A stretch of DNA of 64,000 nt from Janibacter alkaliphilus (GCF_013408565.1 NZ_JACBZX010000001.1:1736001-1800000); one strand, 5' to 3'; counted from the stretch's first letter, positions 36,075 to 44,763 are shown. Translations and numbers: made by a program. Notes: generated from the letters alone by a model not told the origin.

Positions 36075-38521
36075 CCTTGGCCATGGAGCTATTCCAGTTC
36101 CAGCAGGACGCGGCCTCCCAGATGGCCGATCGTTTCGTCGACTACGCCGACGAGCCCATCGTGATGGGCAGGCGAGCGAGTGCGCGGGACGTGCCGTTCT
36201 ACCAGGCGCTCTCGTCCATCACCGGATCTGGCAAGACCGCGATCCTGGCCCAAGCGGTCAGCGAGATCGTCGCCCTGTCGGAGATCCCGCCGGTCATCCT
36301 GTGGCTGTCCAAGGGCAAGGTCGTCGTCCAGCAGAGCTATGCGAACCTGGCCGACGGCGGTAAGTACGACCACCTCCTGCCGGACATCACGGTGAGACTG
36401 CTCAGCGAGTACGACCCCGAAGATGTCGCCAACTCGTCGGAGGCGCTGCTCTACTTCGCTACCGTCGGCACGTTCAATCAGAGGGACCGCGAGAACAGCA
36501 ATCTGCGGATCTTCGCGTTCGACACCGACGACATCGAGTCGACCCGATGGGAGGCTCTCAAAGCCCGCGAGACCGCCGACGGTCAGCGGCGGCCGCTTGT
36601 GGTCGTATACGACGAGGCGCAGAACCTCAGTGACCAGCAGACGACGCTGCTGCTCGAGCAGCAGCCGGCTGTGTTCCTCCTCGCCAGTGCGACCCTGAGG
36701 TTCCCGGCACAGTTCGACACGGAGGTCATTCAGCCGCTGCGCCAGCAGGGCGGGTACAAGGACGAGGACCTCATCACTTCGGTGCGATCCTCGACCGTGG
36801 TCGCCTCAGGCCTCGTCAAGGGAATGATCTCTCTCGATGGCCTCAACGCACCCATGGAAGAGACTGTCTCTGAGATGCTCTCGGACATGCGGGAGGCGGA
36901 GGAGGACGCGAAGGCCGAGGGCCTCTCGTTCGTGCCGAAGGCGATCTACGTCTGCAACACCAACGTGCTCGCTCACGACGCCAGCCAGACCGACGATCCC
37001 AAGCAGCCGTTCGACCAGCGGCAGGCACCTCCGATCCTCATCTGGCGCTACCTCACCGAGCAGTGCGGCGTGCCCGCCGAGGAGGTCGCCGTGTACGCGG
37101 ACCTCAAGACCCACAAGGACTTCCCGCTTCCTGCGGACTTCACACTGTTGAGCGGCGGAGAGCGAGACTACGAGGAGTTTGTCGCCGGCGACTACCGGCA
37201 CATCATCTTCAACCAGACGCTTCAGGAGGGCTGGGACGATCCCAGCGTCTACTTCGCTTACGTCGACCGAACTATGGACTCGTCGGTGCAGATCACCCAG
37301 GTCGTCGGTCGGGTCCTGCGTCAGCCGGGAGCGACACACTACGAGTCCGATCACCTGAACACGGCGCACTTCTACGTTCGGGTCGACCGTAACGATTCCT
37401 TTTCGCAGGTCGTCGACGAGGTGCGTCGCGGCCTCGGCGGAGACGCGCCGGAGGTGCGTATTCTCACCTCGCCGCCGGGGTCCGAGGAGCCGGAGAGCCT
37501 GGTGCCCAAGGAATGGCGCACGGTGCCGCGTACGGCCATCGATAACAAGCCGACGCTCCGTCCTGTCGAGAAGGTGCTGGCGAAGGTCCACGACTACTCG
37601 CAGGACGCGCTGAACACGCGGGGCAAGGGCCGGCGTCGTACTGTCCGTCAGGAGATCGGCTCTGACGAGGCGGCCGACACCGAGTGGGTGGACTTCGAGC
37701 AGTCCAACCGTGTCAATGCTCGCTGGGTGTTCCGGCGCGAGGTGGCTCGCAGATACCGGCCGGCCCTGATGGTGATGAACACGGACGAGTCCAAGTTCGA
37801 CGCCAGGGTCGGGGTGGGCAGCAGCGCCTACTCGGCGCTGGCCGAAAACGCCGCCGACGCCGTCGACGAGTACCTGCGGTACGCGGTGGTCAAGCAGCTA
37901 AAACCCAAGCCGTACGCGGTCGGTAGCACCCTGGTGCGCCGCAGCGGGATGGACACCTTCAGGAACGCACTCCACGAGGGGTATGACGGGCTCAACGAAC
38001 TCGAAAGGCGCTTCGCCCGCGCGATTGACGAGACCGGTCTGCCGTGGGCGCGCAACCGATCGCAGACCGGATACAAAATACCGCTCGTCTCCATCGGCCA
38101 GACGGTCTGGTTCTTCCCCGACTTCCTGGTGTGGACGGGGGAGAGGGTGATCTGCGTCGACACGAAGGGCAGCCACCTCGTCGAGAGCGAGGGTCGCCGG
38201 AAACTCCTTTCCATCCGGCCCCACATGGACGTGCCGACCACCGTCGAGGTCAAGTTCGTGTCTGAGGGCACATGGAAACCCGACGGAACACCTGACGGCA
38301 AGGACGGCTTCTCCCTGCTGGAACTCGGGAGCGGGCGTGACTTCAAGCAGCTCCCGTTCGACGACCTCGAAGAGCTCGCCAGATCGTTCCGGGCAGACGT
38401 TTCCTGGCCCGAAGGCGTTGCTGTCGAGAGTGATGCGCCGGGGCATGGCGAGTCAAGGCGAGGCAGTCGAGCTGAGACGTCGACCACGTTGGACACCTTG
38501 AACGAGCGAAAGGGTCCCTGA
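36071..38521 (+). CDS. res: Type III restriction endonuclease subunit (Res), helicase-nuclease
   Basis: 816 residues. SF2 motifs in order: Q-like FQFQQDAASQMA, Walker A ITGSGKTAIL (about 47-56), DEAQ box VVYDEAQNL (about 178), motif III LASATLRFP and motif VI TQVVGRVLRQPG (about 415). Near residue 680 a PD-(D/E)xK nuclease appears as FFPDFLV then VICVDTKGSHL. Together with Mod it would cut DNA between inversely oriented unmethylated sites. The stop overlaps the next gene by one base. Confidence 0.92.
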   Translation: MTLAMELFQFQQDAASQMADRFVDYADEPIVMGRRASARDVPFYQALSSITGSGKTAILAQAVSEIVALSEIPPVILWLSKGKVVVQQSYANLADGGKYDHLLPDITVRLLSEYDPEDVANSSEALLYFATVGTFNQRDRENSNLRIFAFDTDDIESTRWEALKARETADGQRRPLVVVYDEAQNLSDQQTTLLLEQQPAVFLLASATLRFPAQFDTEVIQPLRQQGGYKDEDLITSVRSSTVVASGLVKGMISLDGLNAPMEETVSEMLSDMREAEEDAKAEGLSFVPKAIYVCNTNVLAHDASQTDDPKQPFDQRQAPPILIWRYLTEQCGVPAEEVAVYADLKTHKDFPLPADFTLLSGGERDYEEFVAGDYRHIIFNQTLQEGWDDPSVYFAYVDRTMDSSVQITQVVGRVLRQPGATHYESDHLNTAHFYVRVDRNDSFSQVVDEVRRGLGGDAPEVRILTSPPGSEEPESLVPKEWRTVPRTAIDNKPTLRPVEKVLAKVHDYSQDALNTRGKGRRRTVRQEIGSDEAADTEWVDFEQSNRVNARWVFRREVARRYRPALMVMNTDESKFDARVGVGSSAYSALAENAADAVDEYLRYAVVKQLKPKPYAVGSTLVRRSGMDTFRNALHEGYDGLNELERRFARAIDETGLPWARNRSQTGYKIPLVSIGQTVWFFPDFLVWTGERVICVDTKGSHLVESEGRRKLLSIRPHMDVPTTVEVKFVSEGTWKPDGTPDGKDGFSLLELGSGRDFKQLPFDDLEELARSFRADVSWPEGVAVESDAPGHGESRRGSRAETSTTLDTLNERKGP

Positions 38522-40299
38522 TGATCAAGTCGGCGAACCAATACCCGGTTCACACGCTCTTCAGTCACGAAGGCAATGTGCTGTATCGGATCCCTCCCTA
38601 CCAGCGCGAGTACTCTTGGTACAAGGCTCAGTGGGAAGACCTCTTTGAGGACTTGATCGAGGCTGACAGTTCGCACTTCCTGGGTACCGTAATCACCCTT
38701 GACCAGACGACTGACACTTTCGAGGGTAACATTCTGCAAGTCATCGACGGCCAACAGCGTCTGACGACCCTGACGCTCCTGCTGGCGGCAGTGCACTCGG
38801 TGCTCAAGGAGCACATCGAGGAGCTCGACGACGACGCCCGGACCGACGTCACTAACCTCGGACGTAAACTGGTGCGGAAGGCCGACGGTCAGCCCAGGGT
38901 GACGCCCCAGAAGCAGGGCCTCAACCTGTTCGACTACCTGAAGGTGCTCGAGGAGGCTGGTCTGCCCGTCGAGGGCGAGCGGAAGCCATACTACCCCAGC
39001 CGCCGAATCGCAAAGTGTTACCGCTACTTCCGTTCGGCCATTGAGAGGCTGGCCGAAACGGAGGAGCTGACCGAGACGGAGGCCGCGTTAAAGGTTCATG
39101 GAGCAGCCTTGCGGGCGGTCATCGTGAAGATCGAGGTCGCCAGCCATGCCGACGCCTTCGTCCTCTTCGAGTCTCTGAATAACCGAGGCATGCCGCTCTC
39201 GCCGGTGGATCTGATCAAGAACCATCTCCTGGCTGAGTCCGAGAAGAGGCAGATCATGAACGTCGACCAGGCGTTCAAGCACTGGAACGACATGCTGACG
39301 AGCCTCGGCGACAGTTACTCCACCCAGGAGCGTTTCCTGAGGCACTACTACAACGCCTTCAAGTCGGAGCTGCCCGATGTGCCCAATGCGTCTGTGGCTA
39401 CCAAGTCGAAGTTGATCCGCATCTATGAGGAGCTCCTCGAGCAGAACCTGACAAAACTCGTCGACGCCCTTGTTGACGCGAGCAAGATCTACGGCCGCAT
39501 CAACTGCGTTGTAGAGCTCGACCAGCCGACGTCGCTCGACAGGTCGTTCCAGCGGCTACTGCGCGCACAAGGCGCACCATCGTACGTTCTGCTGATGTGG
39601 CTCATGTCGAAGCAGGACGATCTGGAAATCACTGACCTTCAGCTTGAGTTGGTGGCCGATCTGCTCACGAGCTTTTTCGTCCGACGCAACCTGACTGGAT
39701 ACCCGCAGACCTATGCGCTCACAAAGGTCTTCATGACGACCATCGAAGCCTTCGGCGAGGCTAGTGGCGAGGATGTTGTTGGGGTCGTACGGGGGAAGTT
39801 GAGCGCGGTCTCGTCTTCAGACGAAGAGTTCCGCGCTAGGTTGCAGGGTCGCATCTACGAGGAGAACACGGATGTCGCGCGGTTCCTTCTGACTACGCTG
39901 GCGGAGGACGCGATGACCAAGGAGACCAAAGTCGACCTGTGGTGTCAGGAGAAGAACCACTACGTCTGGACCATCGAACATATTCTTCCGCAGGGAGAGA
40001 ATCTGCCTGACGCATGGCAGTCGATGCTCGGCGGCAAGGATGTGGCCGCCCAGGTGCAGGAGGAGCAGAGGCACCGGCTCGGGAACCTCACGATAACGGC
40101 CTACAACAGCAACCTGGGCAACAAGTCCTTCGTCGAGAAGCGGGACCGCAAGGACTCCAAGGGGAGGCGCATCGGTTACCGCAATGGGCTCTCGCTGAAC
40201 GCTGAGCTCGCCACGAGAGACTCTTGGGCTGCCCGCGACATCGAGGAGCGCACGAAGGCGTTGGCGGACATGGTCGTCGCACGGTTCCCTATCGCTTGA
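38521..40299 (+). CDS. GmrSD-like DUF262/DUF1524 nuclease, coupled to mod-res
   Basis: 592 residues. The N-terminal DUF262 (GmrS-like) shows IPPYQREYSWYKAQWEDL and the nucleotide-linked VIDGQQRLTTLTLLL. The C-terminal DUF1524 (GmrD-like) shows the HNH-type TIEHILPQGEN and HRLGNLTITAYNSNLGNKSF. GmrSD proteins are type IV restriction enzymes that cut modified (glucosylated hydroxymethylcytosine) DNA using NTP. The ATG overlaps the res TGA by one base, so the three genes form one translationally coupled operon. Whether it acts independently or with Mod-Res is unknown. Confidence 0.9.
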   Translation: MIKSANQYPVHTLFSHEGNVLYRIPPYQREYSWYKAQWEDLFEDLIEADSSHFLGTVITLDQTTDTFEGNILQVIDGQQRLTTLTLLLAAVHSVLKEHIEELDDDARTDVTNLGRKLVRKADGQPRVTPQKQGLNLFDYLKVLEEAGLPVEGERKPYYPSRRIAKCYRYFRSAIERLAETEELTETEAALKVHGAALRAVIVKIEVASHADAFVLFESLNNRGMPLSPVDLIKNHLLAESEKRQIMNVDQAFKHWNDMLTSLGDSYSTQERFLRHYYNAFKSELPDVPNASVATKSKLIRIYEELLEQNLTKLVDALVDASKIYGRINCVVELDQPTSLDRSFQRLLRAQGAPSYVLLMWLMSKQDDLEITDLQLELVADLLTSFFVRRNLTGYPQTYALTKVFMTTIEAFGEASGEDVVGVVRGKLSAVSSSDEEFRARLQGRIYEENTDVARFLLTTLAEDAMTKETKVDLWCQEKNHYVWTIEHILPQGENLPDAWQSMLGGKDVAAQVQEEQRHRLGNLTITAYNSNLGNKSFVEKRDRKDSKGRRIGYRNGLSLNAELATRDSWAARDIEERTKALADMVVARFPIA

Positions 40300-40421
40300 A
40301 CCGCCCTTCGGGCGCGATAGGCCAGAGCGACGATCAGGATGCACGGAGGACGTCTCAGTGGTTGACGACGGATAAGATCGACGCGGCGCGTGTGGTGAGC
40401 GCTCGGCCGGGGGTGAGGTAG

Positions 40422-40597
40422 ACGCGTGAGTTTATGCGTGCCGCCCAGGACCTCCGGGTCCCTCCCGGCAACCGACTGGAGAAGCTCGTGGGCGACCGTC
40501 GCGGCCAGCACAGCACCGGGTGGATGTGCGATGGCGACTGTGCTTCGTCTGGAGCGAAGGAGGTGCTGACGATGTCGAGCTCGTCTACTACCACTGA
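40422..40597 (+). pseudogene. higB: HigB-type toxin remnant, truncated and frameshifted
   Basis: The frame from 40422 encodes DLRVPPGNRLEKL and GDRRGQHS, the middle of actinobacterial HigB (RelE-like mRNase) toxins. At about 40515 one base is missing; shifting frame there continues HigB-like with RWRLCFVW and ends DDVELVYYH at a stop at 40595-40597. An in-frame stop at 40419 and no N-terminal 50 residues upstream show the 5' end is lost too. The toxin should be inactive. Its 3' end overlaps higA by 26 bases, the normal arrangement. Confidence 0.85.
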
Positions 40598-40892
40598 GGC
40601 CGAGCAGATCGTGCCGATCCACCCGCGTGAGATCCTCATGGAGGACTTCATCGAGGGCTTCGGGATCACCCAGAACAAGCTCGCCGTCGCGATCGGTGTT
40701 CCGCCCCGTCGGATCAACGAGATCGTGCACGGCAAGCGAGGGATCACGGCAGACACCGCGATCCGGCTGGCACGGTACTTCGGGACGTCCGAAGAGCTCT
40801 GGATGCACCTCCAGTCGAGCTATGAGCTGCGCCTGGAGCGGCGCGCTCTCCGGGACAAGGTTGCGGCCATCACGCCCCTGGGTGCCGCCTGA
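40572..40892 (+). CDS. higA: HigA-family antitoxin (XRE helix-turn-helix)
   Basis: 106 residues. VPIHPREILMEDFIEGFGI is the HigA N-terminal signature, followed by the XRE helix-turn-helix QNKLAVAIGVPPRRINEIVH and GKRGITADTAIRLARYFG. ATG 40572 has AAGGAGG about 8 bases upstream. It appears intact while its partner toxin is broken, leaving an orphan antitoxin that may still act as a DNA-binding repressor. Confidence 0.92.
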   Translation: MSSSSTTTEAEQIVPIHPREILMEDFIEGFGITQNKLAVAIGVPPRRINEIVHGKRGITADTAIRLARYFGTSEELWMHLQSSYELRLERRALRDKVAAITPLGAA

Positions 40893-40934
40893 CCGGAGCC
40901 GGCGCACCCTCCCTCTGAGGTGGCAGCGCCAGCC

Positions 40935-41516
40935 TCAGCCGACCCCGCGGTACCGCTCGTGCGCGGCCCGCAGCAGCCGGTAGAGGTCGCGGCGCGGCAG
41001 CTCGTAGGCGGTCCACACGCTGACCAGCCCCTCCGGCGTGGTGATACCCCGGCGCTGCGCCGCGGCCGGGGTGAAGCGGTAGGTGACCTGTCGGGGCGAG
41101 GGCGGGCGAGCGGCCGGGCTGCGCTGGAAGAGCACCTCGTCGATCTCGTGCCACCCGAGCGTCGCGACGGGACGAGCATCGCCACGGCGATGCTCGGCGA
41201 GCCCCACGGGCGTGACGACGAGCACCTCACGCTGCCGCCAGCGCCGCACCACCGCCCACGGTGCCAGCAGCAAGCAGGCGACCGCGCCGACGACGACCGC
41301 CCACAGCCGCAGGTTGAGCACGAGTAGCAGCACGACGTCGGCATCGGGCTGCCGGAGCGTGCCGTAGACCATCCACCAGGCGAGGACGCTCAGTCCGGCG
41401 CCGACGGGCAGGGTCAGCGCGAGCAGGAGCAGCAGGGCGCCGCGCGACGCCGGGATGACGAGCTGCCCGGTGTGCGCGAGCTCGCGCAGCAGGTCCTCGG
41501 TGGTGGGGCGTCGCAC
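40935..41516 (-). CDS. Membrane protein with two segments and PH-like domain, unknown function
   Basis: 193 residues. Two adjacent membrane segments (about 22-48 and 62-86) are followed by a soluble domain with VLVVTPVGLAEHRRGDARP and WHEIDEVLFQ. That domain resembles bacterial PH-like domains and is clearly homologous to the N-terminal half of the protein at 45877-46917. GTG 41516 starts the conserved part; the open frame extends upstream across the VOC gene. It follows the SRPBCC and VOC genes on the same strand. Confidence 0.7.
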   Translation of the reverse strand: MRRPTTEDLLRELAHTGQLVIPASRGALLLLLALTLPVGAGLSVLAWWMVYGTLRQPDADVVLLLVLNLRLWAVVVGAVACLLLAPWAVVRRWRQREVLVVTPVGLAEHRRGDARPVATLGWHEIDEVLFQRSPAARPPSPRQVTYRFTPAAAQRRGITTPEGLVSVWTAYELPRRDLYRLLRAAHERYRGVG

Positions 41517-41541
41517 GCGCTGCAGTCTGCCAGCGCGGCGC

Positions 41542-41976
41542 TCAATCCCCGTGCTCTGCGGCGGGGGAGGACTCCCCGTCCACCAGGCTGCGCAGCACGC
41601 AGAACTCGTTGCCGTCCGGGTCGGCGAGCACGGTCCACGGCTCGTCACGGGCCTGGCCGACGTCGACGCGGGTCGCGCCTAGCGCGAGGAGGCGGGTCAC
41701 CTCCACCTCGTGGGTGACGTCGACCGGGGTGAGGTCGAGGTGCAGCCGGTTCTTGGTCGTCTTCGGCTCCGGCACCAGGGCCAGGACGATCGACGTCGGC
41801 ACCGCGCCTCGCTGCATCGCCGCGCGCCGCTCGTCGCGATCCAGCGCGGCCGGGGCGATCTCGAGGTGGTCGGTCTGACGATCGACCACCACCCAGCCCA
41901 GCGCGGCGCACCAGAACCTCGCGGACGCCTCCGGGTCGGTGCAGTCGAGGTTGATCTCGCCGAGTCGCGAGGTCAC
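41542..41976 (-). CDS. VOC-family (glyoxalase-like) protein
   Basis: 144 residues with the Glyoxalase_6 pattern: LGEINLDCTDPEASARFWCAALGW at the start and EPWTVLADPDGNEFCVL near residue 110, where the metal-binding Glu/His pattern of VOC proteins would sit. The substrate is unknown. Its GTG overlaps the stop of the SRPBCC gene (GTGA), so the two are co-translated. Confidence 0.82.
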   Translation of the reverse strand: MTSRLGEINLDCTDPEASARFWCAALGWVVVDRQTDHLEIAPAALDRDERRAAMQRGAVPTSIVLALVPEPKTTKNRLHLDLTPVDVTHEVEVTRLLALGATRVDVGQARDEPWTVLADPDGNEFCVLRSLVDGESSPAAEHGD

Positions 41977-42485
41977 CGCGGAGCGCCGCTCCCGCCCTCG
42001 ACGGCGGACCTGACCGCCGCCAGCGTCTCCCGCATCCCGGCGCGCAGCCGGGTGGTGAAGGCCTCCTGGCCGCCGAAGGTGGTCTCGGCCAGCTCCAGCG
42101 AGACGTCGGAGATGCCGTCCGGGGTCTCCCGGCGCTGCACGAGGCGGGTGCCGCCCCCTTCGCCCGGTCCGGTGACCGGCTCCAGCGTGAACGACCACAC
42201 CACCCTGGTCTCGGCGATGCGGAAGGCGAGCGCCCGCCCCGGCTCGAAGCGCTCGATCGTCCCGTGGGTCGTCCACGCCAGGTCGTCGAGGACGTTGCGG
42301 TTGGTGAACTCGGTGCCCTCCGCCACCTCGTCGAAGCCCTGGCGCAGCCGCACCGACTCGACCTGGGGGCTCCACTCCGGCATCCGCCGTACGTCGTGCA
42401 CCACCGCCCATACCTGCGCCGGGTCGGCCGCGATCTCGACGCTCTCCTCGATCAGCGGGTCGTACGGCTGGTCCTCGGTGACCAT
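41973..42485 (-). CDS. SRPBCC-family (START-like) protein
   Basis: 170 residues. IEESVEIAADPAQVWAVVHDV and MPEWSPQVESVRL form the start of the helix-grip fold of polyketide cyclase/AHSA1-like proteins, which bind hydrophobic ligands. GAAGGGAG precedes the ATG at 42485. It is translationally coupled to the VOC gene downstream. The ligand is unknown. Confidence 0.85.
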   Translation of the reverse strand: MVTEDQPYDPLIEESVEIAADPAQVWAVVHDVRRMPEWSPQVESVRLRQGFDEVAEGTEFTNRNVLDDLAWTTHGTIERFEPGRALAFRIAETRVVWSFTLEPVTGPGEGGGTRLVQRRETPDGISDVSLELAETTFGGQEAFTTRLRAGMRETLAAVRSAVEGGSGAPR

Positions 42486-42571
42486 GGGGCTCCCTTCGTC
42501 GGGCTCGTGCCGAGGCTAGCGGCCGCTCACGCACCGGCGCGACGGCCCCGCGCCGGTCCCGGCGCCCGAGC

Positions 42572-42874
42572 TCACGACTGCGCCGGGAGCACGCTCTCCA
42601 GCACCTCGTACGACCACAGCTCCCACCCGTCGGCGTAGGTGACCGAGCCCGGGTCGCGTGCCGGGCGGCCGGCGTACCAGGCGTCGTACGCGGCGGTGTC
42701 GCGCCACTGGGTGACCACGAGCCAGGTGGGGCGGTCGTCGGTCGGGCGCATCACCTGGAAGCCCTCGAAGCCGTCGACGTGCTCGATCCGGTGCGGGCGC
42801 TGCGCGAAGCGCTCGGCGAACTCCTCGCCGTGACCTGGGGTGATGTGCATGGCGTTGATCTTGACGACGCTCAT
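42572..42874 (-). CDS. Antibiotic biosynthesis monooxygenase-fold protein, MhuD/HmoA-like
   Basis: 100 residues of the ABM fold. The N-terminus MSVVKINAMHITPGHGEEF and FEGFQVMRPTD, VVTQWRDTAAYDAW align well with mycobacterial MhuD, a heme-degrading enzyme. Asn7, Phe23 and Trp66 match MhuD active-site positions, but the proximal heme ligand His75 is Pro75 here, as I recall the MhuD sequence. Heme degradation is therefore doubtful. Its ATG overlaps the stop of the cupin gene (ATGA). Confidence 0.8.
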   Translation of the reverse strand: MSVVKINAMHITPGHGEEFAERFAQRPHRIEHVDGFEGFQVMRPTDDRPTWLVVTQWRDTAAYDAWYAGRPARDPGSVTYADGWELWSYEVLESVLPAQS

Positions 42875-43233
42875 CGGCGTGTCCTCTCTTCTGGGTGGGG
42901 TGGCTTGACGAAGGTGAGCAGCACGGCGGCGTCGGTGGTCGCGACGAGGTCGTGGCGCTCGTCCGGGATGAGCAGGTAGCTGCCCCGGTCCCCGGCGTAG
43001 GACCGGTCGGCCGTGCGGAGGGTCACCGACCCGGCGAGCACGAGCAGGGTGGCCTCGCCCGGGTTGTCGTGCTCGCTGAGCGCCGACCCCTCGGTGAGCG
43101 CGAGCAGCAGCTGCTTGAGGGTGCCGTGGGTGCCGGTGACGACGTCGCTGGAGCGGCCGGCCGAGGACGTGCGCGCCTGCTCGAGGTGCGCCTCGGCCAG
43201 GGCAGCCAGGTCGGTCATCTGGTGGTGGGTCAC
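42871..43233 (-). CDS. Small cupin-domain protein
   Basis: 120 residues. After a helical start (DLAALAEAHLEQA), the cupin barrel shows LTEGSALSEHDNPGEATLLVLAGSV split over motif 1 and LIPDERHDLVATTDAAVLLTF as motif 2, with His residues for a metal site. GTG 43233 has GGAGGAG upstream and overlaps the regulator stop (GTGA). Its stop in turn overlaps the monooxygenase start, giving a tightly coupled three-gene operon. Confidence 0.8.
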   Translation of the reverse strand: MTHHQMTDLAALAEAHLEQARTSSAGRSSDVVTGTHGTLKQLLLALTEGSALSEHDNPGEATLLVLAGSVTLRTADRSYAGDRGSYLLIPDERHDLVATTDAAVLLTFVKPPHPEERTRR

Positions 43234-43907
43234 GGGGTGTCTCCTCCGGTCGGGGTGAGGGTGACCAGGCAGCGGTCCGGTCGGGCGAAGGGGGTGAGGC
43301 GGTGGGCCACCCCGGTGCCGGCGGTGACCCCGGCGAGCATCCCGTCGTGCAGCCGGCACACCACGTCGGGGTGCTCCTCGGCGACATCGAGGAAGGGGCA
43401 GTGGCGCAGGGTGATCCGGGTCGGGTCCGCAGGTTCGCGCTCCGGCGCGAAGCCGTGCTCGGCGAGCAGTTCCTCGGCCGCCCGAGAGGCGCGCTCCAGC
43501 GGCGAGTGCCGGGAAGGTGAAGGCCGCGACGGTGAGGTCCGGGGGGTCTCGGCGCGATCGGCGCGCTGGTCCTGGGCCCAGCGGCGCCCCACCTCGTAGG
43601 GGTCGGGCGGCCCGTCGCCCGCCTCCGCCGTGGTGCGCGCCAGCAGCCGGGCGAGCAGGCCGTGGGCGGTCGGACCGGAGCGGTCCATCCCGGCCACCGC
43701 CTCGTACGTCATCGCGGGCCGGCCCCGCCCTTCGGCCGTCGCGGTCCGACGTCGAGCCAGCCCGCGCTCGACGAGATCCTCGAGCCGCCGCCGGGTGGTC
43801 TCGGTGCTCCAGCCGAGCTCCTGCGCCACCGCGCGCACCGTCACCGGAGCGTCGGCGGCACCGATCAGCTGCTGCAGCCCGGTCTGGTGATCCGTCATGC
43901 GAGACAT
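43230..43907 (-). CDS. Winged-helix regulator with C-terminal Cys motif (SufR/ArsR-like)
   Basis: 225 residues. The N-terminal winged helix includes VRAVAQELGWSTETTRRRLE and a wing RRRTATAEGRGRPAM. The C-terminal part has HCPFLDVAEEHPDVVCRLH, which resembles the region of SufR-type regulators that binds an iron-sulfur cluster. Cluster binding is inference. Start M1 (43907) or M4 (43898). It heads the cupin-monooxygenase operon and faces the methyltransferase across an interrupted palindrome. Confidence 0.82.
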   Translation of the reverse strand: MSRMTDHQTGLQQLIGAADAPVTVRAVAQELGWSTETTRRRLEDLVERGLARRRTATAEGRGRPAMTYEAVAGMDRSGPTAHGLLARLLARTTAEAGDGPPDPYEVGRRWAQDQRADRAETPRTSPSRPSPSRHSPLERASRAAEELLAEHGFAPEREPADPTRITLRHCPFLDVAEEHPDVVCRLHDGMLAGVTAGTGVAHRLTPFARPDRCLVTLTPTGGDTP

Positions 43908-43933
43908 TTTACCTCACGCTATATGATGTAAAA
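43907..43933. promoter_or_regulatory. Interrupted palindrome between the regulator and methyltransferase genes
   Basis: Arms TTTTAC (43907-43912) and GTAAAA (43928-43933) with an inner TCA/TGA pair at matching distances form a 27-base dyad whose centre is the A/T-rich GCTATATGAT. It covers the start of the regulator gene and the likely -10 region of the divergent gene, so it is a good candidate operator for that regulator. Confidence 0.65.
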
Positions 43934-43964
43934 GAACACCGGACACCCACGAGAGGCGGACACC

Positions 43965-44762
43965 ATGGCACCCACCCGACGCACCCCCCAGCAGCAGCGC
44001 GGCCCCGACCGCATGCAGGGCCACTGGCTGCTGGCCAGCCTGGGCAAGCGGGTGCTGCGACCCGGTGGGGCGGCCCTGTCGCAGTGGCTGGTGGCCCGTG
44101 CCGAGCCGTCCGGGCAGGACGTCGTCGAGCTCGCGCCCGGTCTCGGACGCACCGCCTCGGCGATCCTCGCCACCGCGCCGCGCAGCTATGTCGGTGTGGA
44201 CAGCGACCCGGTGGCGGTCGCACGTGCCGGCGAGGTGGTCGGCGACGCCGGGACCGTCGTCGAGGCGGACGCCTCCGCCACCGGCCTGGGAACGGCCAGC
44301 GCGGACGTCGTCCTCGGTGAGGCGATGCTGACCATGCAGGGGGACAAGGGCAAGGAGGCCATCGTCGCCGAGGCGGCGCGCCTGCTCCGGCCCGGTGGTC
44401 GGTACGCCATCCACGAGCTGGCGCTCACCCCGGACGACGTCGACGAGGCGGTCACGACCGAGGTGCGCACCTCGCTGGCCACCGCGATCAAGGTCAACGC
44501 GCGACCGCTCACCCAGGCCGAGTGGTCGCAGCTGCTGGGGCGGCAAGGCTTCGAGGTTCGGGCGGTGCGCACCGCCCCGATGGCGCTGCTGGAGCCGAGT
44601 CGGGTGGTGGCGGACGAAGGGGTGCTCGGCACGCTGCGGATCCTCGGCAACCTCGTGCGTCGACCGGAGGCACGACGCCGGGTGCTGCGGATGCGGGCCA
44701 CCTTCCGGGAGCACCAGGACTCGCTCGCCGGGATCGCGATCGTGGCCCGGGTGCCCTCCTGA
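43965..44762 (+). CDS. Class I SAM-dependent methyltransferase
   Basis: 265 residues. The AdoMet motif I is VVELAPGLGRTASAIL (about residue 53), motif II YVGVDSDPVAVARA, and a later RLLRPGGRYAIHELAL matches motif III. The substrate is unknown. GAGAGGCGG precedes the ATG. It is divergent from the regulator-cupin-monooxygenase operon and shares its palindromic control region. Confidence 0.88.
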   Translation: MAPTRRTPQQQRGPDRMQGHWLLASLGKRVLRPGGAALSQWLVARAEPSGQDVVELAPGLGRTASAILATAPRSYVGVDSDPVAVARAGEVVGDAGTVVEADASATGLGTASADVVLGEAMLTMQGDKGKEAIVAEAARLLRPGGRYAIHELALTPDDVDEAVTTEVRTSLATAIKVNARPLTQAEWSQLLGRQGFEVRAVRTAPMALLEPSRVVADEGVLGTLRILGNLVRRPEARRRVLRMRATFREHQDSLAGIAIVARVPS

Positions 44763-44763
44763 G

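Noticed and set aside
34119..40299. A BREX or DISARM system
   Set aside because: No PglZ, BrxC, DrmA/B or phospholipase D-type gene is present; the three proteins are Mod, Res and a GmrSD-like nuclease.
40434..40892. A single 152-residue protein spanning the HigB remnant and HigA
   Set aside because: Its first 46 residues are HigB sequence in and out of frame, and a strong ribosome binding site precedes the HigA ATG at 40572.
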